Part shown: positions 60,308 to 64,000 of the stretch, piece by piece | How the letters are laid out: each line of letters begins with the position of its first letter | How positions within the stretch are numbered: the stretch's first letter is position 1 | Assembly (NCBI RefSeq): GCF_006716445.1 | Contig: NZ_VFPA01000001.1 | Location: 3,162,001 to 3,226,000, forward strand | Direction: 5' to 3' | DNA from: Pseudonocardia kunmingensis | Lineage (GTDB): Bacteria; Actinomycetota; Actinomycetes; Mycobacteriales; Pseudonocardiaceae | DNA: 64,000 nt | Position numbers and translations under genes: made by a program | Notes under the pieces: model-generated | Databases searched by the model: none | Seen by the model: the letters and a program-made list of their open reading frames with translations, nothing else | What the model was told of the DNA's origin: nothing

Positions 60308-61126
60308 ATGACGCCACGACCGGCATCCGCGCTCGAGGGCTCCACGACCGGGGTGCGCGAGGTCAAGTCCGCGGCGCGCACCGTCGAGGTCCTGGAGTTC
60401 CTGGCCGCGCGGCAGAACCGGCCGGTGCGGCTGCGGGAGCTCAGCGAGGCCCTCGGCGTGCCGCGCAGCAGCCTGCACGCACTCCTGCGCACGCTCGCCA
60501 AGTACGGCTGGGTGCGCGCGGACACCACCGGCACGCTGTACGGCATCGGGATCCGCGCACTGCTCGCCGGCACCAGCTACCTGGACTCGGACCCGTACCT
60601 GCCGCTGATCGCGCCGCACCTCGACGAGCTGCGCGAGCAGCTGGACGAGACCTTCCACTTCGGCCGGCTCGACGGCACGGACGTCGTCTACCTGGCCACC
60701 AAGGAGTCCAGCAAGTACCTGCGGCCCTACAGCCGCGTCGGCCGCCGGTTGCCCGCGTACAGCACGTCGCTGGGCAAGGTGCTGCTGGCGGCCCGGGACG
60801 GCGCCGAGCGGGACGCGCACATCCCCGCCGAGCTCGCCCGGCTCACGCCGCACACGCTCACCGACCGCGCCCTGCTCGACGCCGACCTGGCCGCCACCCG
60901 CGAACGCGGCTACGCCGTGGACAACGAGGAGAACAGCCTCGGCCTGCGCTGCTTCGCCGTCGCGCTGTACTACGCGGACGTGCCCACGGACGCGATCAGC
61001 GCGTCCATCCCGATCGCGCGGCTGGACGAGCAGCGCCAGCTCGAGGTCGTCGAGGCGCTGCGCCAGGTCGCGGACCGGATCGGGCGCGTGGTGGGGCCGC
61101 TGCACAGCGCGGGGGGATGGGTCTGA
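60308..61126 (+). CDS. IclR-family transcriptional regulator
   Basis: The 272-residue protein has a winged HTH near 20-80: SAARTVEVLEFLAARQNRPVRLRELSEALGVPRSSLHALLRTLAKYGWV. The IclR effector domain follows (YLATKESSKYLRPYSRVGRRLPAYSTSLGKVLLA; GYAVDNEENSLGLRCFAVAL). ATG 60308 follows an AGAGGGGG ribosome site. It terminates the glucarate locus and is probably its regulator through the repeated GTC..CATATG..GAC palindromes. The effector could be glucarate or its dehydration product. Confidence 0.93.
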   Translation: MTPRPASALEGSTTGVREVKSAARTVEVLEFLAARQNRPVRLRELSEALGVPRSSLHALLRTLAKYGWVRADTTGTLYGIGIRALLAGTSYLDSDPYLPLIAPHLDELREQLDETFHFGRLDGTDVVYLATKESSKYLRPYSRVGRRLPAYSTSLGKVLLAARDGAERDAHIPAELARLTPHTLTDRALLDADLAATRERGYAVDNEENSLGLRCFAVALYYADVPTDAISASIPIARLDEQRQLEVVEALRQVADRIGRVVGPLHSAGGWV

Positions 61127-61178
61127 GGGCGCGTGCGCCGGGCCCGCAGCACGTCCGGGCGCGGGCGTTCCCGGGTGC

Positions 61179-61523
61179 CTACCTCCCGCCGGCGGCGTCC
61201 TCCCTGCCGCCGGGGCTCGCCGCCCGACCGAGGCCCAGCCCGCCGACCACCTGCGACTCCTGGCTCGTGAACTCCCCGGTGAGCATCGGCATGGCCGCGG
61301 CGATCGCGGCGCGGGTCGCGGGGAGCTGGAGGGACGCGGCGTGGTGCGTGGCGCTCTCCCACACCTCGGTGACCCAGATGCGGTCGTCGTCGGTGGCGCA
61401 GGCGCTCACGACGTAGGAGTGGCAGCCCGCCGCGCGCAGCCCGTCGACCCCGTCGAGCAACAGGGCGATGACGTCGTCGCGCATGCCGGGTCGGGCGCGC
61501 ATGCTGCCGATGTAGCCGTACAT
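61179..61523 (-). CDS. Antibiotic biosynthesis monooxygenase-fold protein
   Basis: The 114-residue protein has the ABM ferredoxin-like fold: YGYIGSMRARPGMRDDVIALLLDGVDGLRAAGCHSYVVSA, then IWVTEVWESATHHAASLQLPATRAAIAAAMPMLTG. ABM proteins are small heme-degrading or quinone-forming monooxygenases, or stress proteins. It converges on iclR. Function is not assigned more precisely. Confidence 0.85.
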   Translation of the reverse strand: MYGYIGSMRARPGMRDDVIALLLDGVDGLRAAGCHSYVVSACATDDDRIWVTEVWESATHHAASLQLPATRAAIAAAMPMLTGEFTSQESQVVGGLGLGRAASPGGREDAAGGR

Positions 61524-61577
61524 GCCGCCATCCTCGCGGCCGGCGACCGGACCGCATTGGACGAACGCGACACGCGT

Positions 61578-61884
61578 TCAGCCGATCCGGGCCTCGTCCC
61601 CGCGGCGCAGGATCTCCTCGACGGTCTCCTCGACCGACAGGCGCGAGCTGTCCAGCCACAGCCCCAGCCGCGGTGTCTCCTCGCGCAATGCGTGGTCGAG
61701 CGCGTCGACGGTCCACCGGTCGTAGGCCTGCTTGCCCCGCGCCTCCTCGCGCGCCGCGACCGCGTCGGGGGTCGGCGCGAGGACGACCACGTGCAGCGGC
61801 CGGCTGCGGATCGCCGCGACGAGGCCGGTGAGCTCCTCGCCGAGCACGACGTCCTGGGCGACCACGGTGAAGCCCGCCTCGGCG
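61578..61884 (-). pseudogene. Truncated phosphotransferase-like AAA protein (C-terminal remnant)
   Basis: The minus-strand frame reads AGFTVVAQDVVLGEELTGLVAAIRSRPLHVVVLAPTPDAVAAREEARGKQAYDRWTVDALDHAL and then RLGLWLDSSRLSVEETVEEIL. This matches the C-terminal two-thirds of chloramphenicol-phosphotransferase-like small kinases. The P-loop domain is missing: upstream the frame runs into a low-complexity region belonging to the next gene. It is probably a dead fragment left by recombination at that repeat. Confidence 0.6.
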
Positions 61885-61908
61885 GGTCCGCGTCGAGCGG
61901 GTTCGGGG

Positions 61909-62229
61909 TCAGAGCCCGATGGCCTCGTCGGAGCCGCCGGAGTCCCCGGAACCGGAGTCCCCGCCGGAGTCGCCGGAGTCCCCGGAGTCGCCGGAGTCCC
62001 CGGAGTCGCCGGATCCCGAGTCCCCGGAGTCGTCCGGCTCCTCGCCGCCGGAGCTGCTGTCGTCGGGCGGGTCGTCGGAGGTTCCGGCGGGCGCGCTCTG
62101 CTCACCCACGGGCGGGCTCTGCCGGCCGAGGTCCGGCGCCGCGCTCGCGGCGCCGCCCGACCACGCCAGTGCCGCGCTCAGCACGACCACGAGACCGGCC
62201 TCGAGGGTGATCTTGCGTTGGGTGTTCAC
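61909..62229 (-). CDS. Secreted Ser/Gly/Asp-rich protein
   Basis: The 106-residue protein starts at GTG 62229 with a strong GGAAGGAG ribosome site 5 bases upstream. NTQRKITLEAGLVVVLSAALAWSGGAASAA is a signal peptide. The mature part is acidic: DDPPDDSSSGGEEPDDSG and then repeats of Ser-Gly-Asp (SGDSGDSGDSGD). No fold is expected. It overlaps the last 128 bases of the upstream O-antigen-ligase-like gene in another frame. It may be an exported spacer-like wall protein; function unknown. Confidence 0.72.
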   Translation of the reverse strand: MNTQRKITLEAGLVVVLSAALAWSGGAASAAPDLGRQSPPVGEQSAPAGTSDDPPDDSSSGGEEPDDSGDSGSGDSGDSGDSGDSGDSGGDSGSGDSGGSDEAIGL

Positions 62230-63580
62230 GGATGCTCCTTCCGGACGGGTGTTGCGGGATGAGGACGGCGACGACCAGCACCACCAGCAGCGGCAGCACC
62301 GGGACGTGCCAGAGGAAGTCGAAGGCGCTGTGCACGGCGAAGGCGGCGAGCAGCGCGGCGGCGGCCGCGCCGTCCCGGCTCCGGCCCCGCAGCGCGGCGA
62401 GGGCGAGCGCGAGCAGTGCGGCCAACACGGCCGCGAGGCCGACGATGCCGGTCTCGGCGGCGGTCTGCAGGAACTCGTCGTGGGTGTAGCGGGCCCGCAC
62501 GGGCACCCCGGCGTGGTCGACGTAGTGCAGGTCCAGCTGTCCGGGGCCGACCCCGGTGAGCGGCGCGGTGCCGAACTCCGCCGCGGTGGCGCGCGCGAGG
62601 TCGGCACGCTCGGCGGAGCTCGCGGAGATCCGGTCGGCCCGGACGGCGCGCCCGGCGTCGGCGACGGGGGTCGCGGCGAGCAGCGCCACCGCGACGAACG
62701 CCGTCGTGACGGCGGTGGCGGCGACGATGCCGGTCGCCGTGCCGCGGCGCGACAGCACGAGGACGCCGAGCCCGGCGGCGGCACCGGCGAGCGCGGCGAG
62801 CGGGTGCGGCGGGGCGCCGGCGGGCAGGGACGGCAGCAGCCCGGCGAGCGCGGGCGCGGCTGCCGGCAGCACCACGGCGATCCGGAGCGGCAGGTCGGCG
62901 CGCCGGGTGACCGCCACGTGGACGCCGCACGCGACGAGCAGCGCCAGGAGGCCGGCCCGGCTCATCGTGGCGACGAGCCCGACGAGCAGCACCGCGGTGA
63001 CCGGGTCGGGCAGCGGCCGAGCGGTCCGCGGCCGGGCCGCGACGAGGACCAGCCCCACCACGAGCAGTGCGGCCGTGGCGTTGGCGTAGGTGAGCGTGGA
63101 GGCGGCACGCCAGATGCCGGACGACGGGAGCGCGAGCGGGTCGAGGTGCAGCGCCACACCCAGCCAGCCCGAGACCGCGACGACGACGGCCACCGCGACG
63201 ACGATGCCGACGAGCACGCGTCGCGGTCGTTCCGGAAGGCCCGATGCGGACACCGCCACGGCGGCGGCCGCCACGGCCAGCACGGCAGTGGGTGCCGCGG
63301 CGGCGACGTCCCCGGCGAGATGGCCGCTGACCAGCGCCCAGAGCCCGAACCCGCCCAGGCACGCGCACGCGGTGGTGATCCCCGGCGGGGGTCGGCGTCC
63401 GCGCACGGTCGCCCGCGCCGCCGCCGCGGCCCCCAGGAGCAGCAGCACGGTCCCGGCCCCGTAGAACGCGCCCCGCGTGAGCGCGCCGTAGGCGACGGCC
63501 GTGCCCAGGCCCAGCACGACGACGCGGTCGCGCACCGAGGCGCGCTCCGCGGCGGTCGCAGGTCCGGTCACGGCCGCCAC
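62102..63580 (-). CDS. O-antigen ligase/Wzy-like membrane protein
   Basis: The 492-residue protein has about 12 spans and the Wzy/WaaL periplasmic loop (TGVGPGQLDLHYVDHAGVPVRARYTHDEFLQTAAETGIVGL), with the conserved Gly-x-Gly and His. LTYANATAALLVVG and FLWHVPVLPLLVV are also typical. It polymerises or ligates an undecaprenyl-linked glycan at the outer membrane face. The last 45 residues are basic and low in complexity and overlap the secreted-protein gene, so the true stop may lie in another frame. GTG 63580 or 63571 is the start. Confidence 0.78.
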   Translation of the reverse strand: MAAVTGPATAAERASVRDRVVVLGLGTAVAYGALTRGAFYGAGTVLLLLGAAAAARATVRGRRPPPGITTACACLGGFGLWALVSGHLAGDVAAAAPTAVLAVAAAAVAVSASGLPERPRRVLVGIVVAVAVVVAVSGWLGVALHLDPLALPSSGIWRAASTLTYANATAALLVVGLVLVAARPRTARPLPDPVTAVLLVGLVATMSRAGLLALLVACGVHVAVTRRADLPLRIAVVLPAAAPALAGLLPSLPAGAPPHPLAALAGAAAGLGVLVLSRRGTATGIVAATAVTTAFVAVALLAATPVADAGRAVRADRISASSAERADLARATAAEFGTAPLTGVGPGQLDLHYVDHAGVPVRARYTHDEFLQTAAETGIVGLAAVLAALLALALAALRGRSRDGAAAAALLAAFAVHSAFDFLWHVPVLPLLVVLVVAVLIPQHPSGRSIREHPTQDHPRGRSRGRAERGTGVVGRRRERGAGPRPAEPARG

Positions 63581-63740
63581 TCTGCGTGGCGATCGGGAGG
63601 TGCGCTGCGCCCGCCGGGGACGTCCACCGGATCGGCGGTCCGCGCATCAGGTGCTTTCCGGGGCGCCTGGTGCCGCTGAGCAGCGACGGGGGCGGCGCGG
63701 ACGCCGGGAGGGTGATCCCGATGGGGTCTGCGTCGGCGCG

Positions 63741-64000
63741 TCAGTACCGCCGGCCGGTCAGTCCGAGGTAGCGCGCGCGCCACGGAGCGTCGTCGGCGAC
63801 CCGGACCTCCGCGCGGAAGATCCCGAAGGACCGCCACATGTCGGCCGACGGCGCGGTGCCCTCCCACATCGCCTGCGCCAGTTCCTCGGTGAGCGGCGAC
63901 TCGGCGCCGAGGTGGCGTGCGACGTCGTGCGCCGCGAGGCTGCGCGCCACGTTGAGCTGCCAGAAGTAGTCCCACATCGGGACGTCGCCGTACCCGCAGT
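63741..64000 (-). CDS. Partial gene of unknown function, C-terminal end
   Basis: The minus-strand frame is open to the right edge: CGYGDVPMWDYFWQLNVARSLAAHDVARHLG ... MWRSFGIFRAEVRVADDAPWRARYLGLTGRRY, then stop. I see no domain that I recognise; the pattern of Trp and Asp with helix-forming segments fits a soluble enzyme. The gene starts outside the window. It is on the same strand as the O-antigen-ligase-like gene, 160 bp upstream of it. The 63581-63740 gap holds nothing further that I can name. Confidence 0.55.
   Translation of the reverse strand, partial: CGYGDVPMWDYFWQLNVARSLAAHDVARHLGAESPLTEELAQAMWEGTAPSADMWRSFGIFRAEVRVADDAPWRARYLGLTGRRY

Overview
The window is about 73% G+C, uses GTG starts freely, and packs genes at high density. 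It reads as a chromosome segment of a high-GC actinobacterium in the Pseudonocardiales, most likely a Pseudonocardia-like genus. The arabinogalactan genes (glf, glfT1, glfT2, emb, dprE1/dprE2, an AftA-like gene, wzm/wzt) mark an organism with an arabinose/galactose wall. No mycolate genes (pks13, fadD32, fbp) accompany them, unlike in mycobacteria. The genus is an inference from gene content and was not tested by search.

Region 1 (1-36.5 kb) is mainly cell-envelope sugar biology. It opens with the N-terminus of a sugar epimerase, a methyltransferase, a MurJ/Wzx-like flippase, a PpgS-like polyprenyl-phosphate glycosyltransferase with its DUF2304 partner, a GT2 enzyme and an AftB-like GT-C enzyme. 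This resembles the mycobacterial Rv3630-Rv3634c group. Next come an AftA-like arabinosyltransferase, a DUF6541 membrane protein and glf. A HicAB module with a striking operator and an MFS pump follow. Then come two convergent GlfT2-type galactofuranosyltransferases sharing a perfect hairpin, one Emb, a nitroreductase, an acyltransferase 3, dprE1-dprE2, a DUF1707 protein, a 1.3 kb repeat-filled gene-free stretch, a DUF885 protein, GtrA, and the glfT1-wzt-wzm export operon beside bpa (proteasome activator). Quinone reductase, GNAT, zinc metallopeptidase and EEP-family genes close the region.

Region 2 (36.5-41.3 kb) starts with an intact tRNA-Ser(UGA) and ends with a copy of its 3' end, the footprint of an old integration event. 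Between them lie a DUF397/XRE/DUF574-methyltransferase triad with a tandem TTGCANNTGCAA operator, remnants of TetR and SDR genes, and a NYN-domain protein. No integrase remains.

Region 3 (41.3-51.2 kb) is accessory metabolism and regulation: three LysR genes and one AraC gene, each next to a transporter, oxidoreductase or membrane gene, plus a HAD phosphatase, a tiny secreted peptide and a VOC protein.

Region 4 (51.4-61.1 kb) is a sugar-diacid catabolic locus: glucarate dehydratase, 5-dehydro-4-deoxyglucarate dehydratase, a five-gene PepT-type ABC importer, a TauE-like permease and an IclR regulator. Five copies of a GTC-N2-CATATG-N2-GAC-like palindrome sit in its control regions and define a candidate IclR regulon.

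Region 5 (61.1-64 kb) has an ABM-fold protein, a truncated kinase-like remnant, a Ser/Gly/Asp-rich secreted protein overlapping an O-antigen-ligase-like gene, and an unidentified partial gene at the edge.
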